Of a stretch of DNA of 6,594 nucleotides, positions 6,587 to 6,594 are shown piece after piece; within the stretch, counting starts at the first letter, position 1, and each line of letters opens with the position of its first letter. A program made the position numbers and the translations under genes. Under the pieces are notes generated by a model. It saw only the letters and a program-made list of their open reading frames with translations. It was not told the origin of the DNA and ran no database searches. This stretch comes from Pseudomonadota bacterium (GTDB lineage: Bacteria; Pseudomonadota; Alphaproteobacteria; Micropepsales; Micropepsaceae): the NCBI GenBank assembly GCA_023427355.1, contig JAEZBK010000209.1, positions 1 through 6,594 of the forward strand. The letters are read 5' to 3'.

Positions 6587-6594
6587 GGCAAATC

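Noticed and set aside
1..6594. CRISPR array, tRNA/rRNA, insertion sequence, phage or defence system
   Set aside because: No regularly spaced repeats, cloverleaf-like sequences, transposase motifs, terminal inverted repeats or defence domains were seen. The four genes are standard metabolic or hydrolytic families.

Overview
The window is a GC-rich stretch (roughly two-thirds G+C by eye) of ordinary bacterial chromosome with four well-supported protein genes. They alternate in strand (+, -, +, -), so inside the window each appears to be its own transcription unit. The high GC content, the secreted hydrolases with Ala-rich signal peptides and the gene types suggest a Gram-negative proteobacterium, most likely an alphaproteobacterium. 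That placement is inference, since there is no rRNA or marker gene to prove it.

Layout. Bases 1-55 hold the end of something upstream that cannot be identified. Bases 56-1174 (+) encode a Rieske-type non-haem iron oxygenase (alpha subunit). Its stop codon lies in a palindromic CTAG that is also the stop of the converging gene at 1171-2346 (-), a secreted alpha/beta-hydrolase of the esterase D / enterochelin-esterase-like family. A 156-base divergent intergenic region (2347-2502) carries ribosome binding sites for both flanking genes and two plausible back-to-back promoters whose -35 boxes overlap. Bases 2503-3717 (+) encode a 6-phosphofructokinase, with a GTG start, whose active-site residues point to pyrophosphate rather than ATP as phosphoryl donor. 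A strong 14-bp-stem terminator at 3741-3774 lies between this gene and the converging gene at 3776-6586 (-), an exported two-repeat M16 (pitrilysin/PqqL-like) zinc peptidase that nearly fills the rest of the window.

How the genes work together. Nothing in the sequence ties the four genes into one pathway. The kinase is central carbon metabolism (cytoplasm), the peptidase and esterase are exported hydrolases, and the oxygenase needs an electron-transfer partner that is not encoded here. I found no CRISPR array, tRNA, rRNA, insertion sequence, phage gene or attachment site, and I do not see a new multi-gene system. The points most worth a second look are the GGND/K active-site signature of the phosphofructokinase, the shared-stop CTAG, the overlapping divergent promoters, and a possible remnant of a dispersed extragenic repeat next to the terminator.
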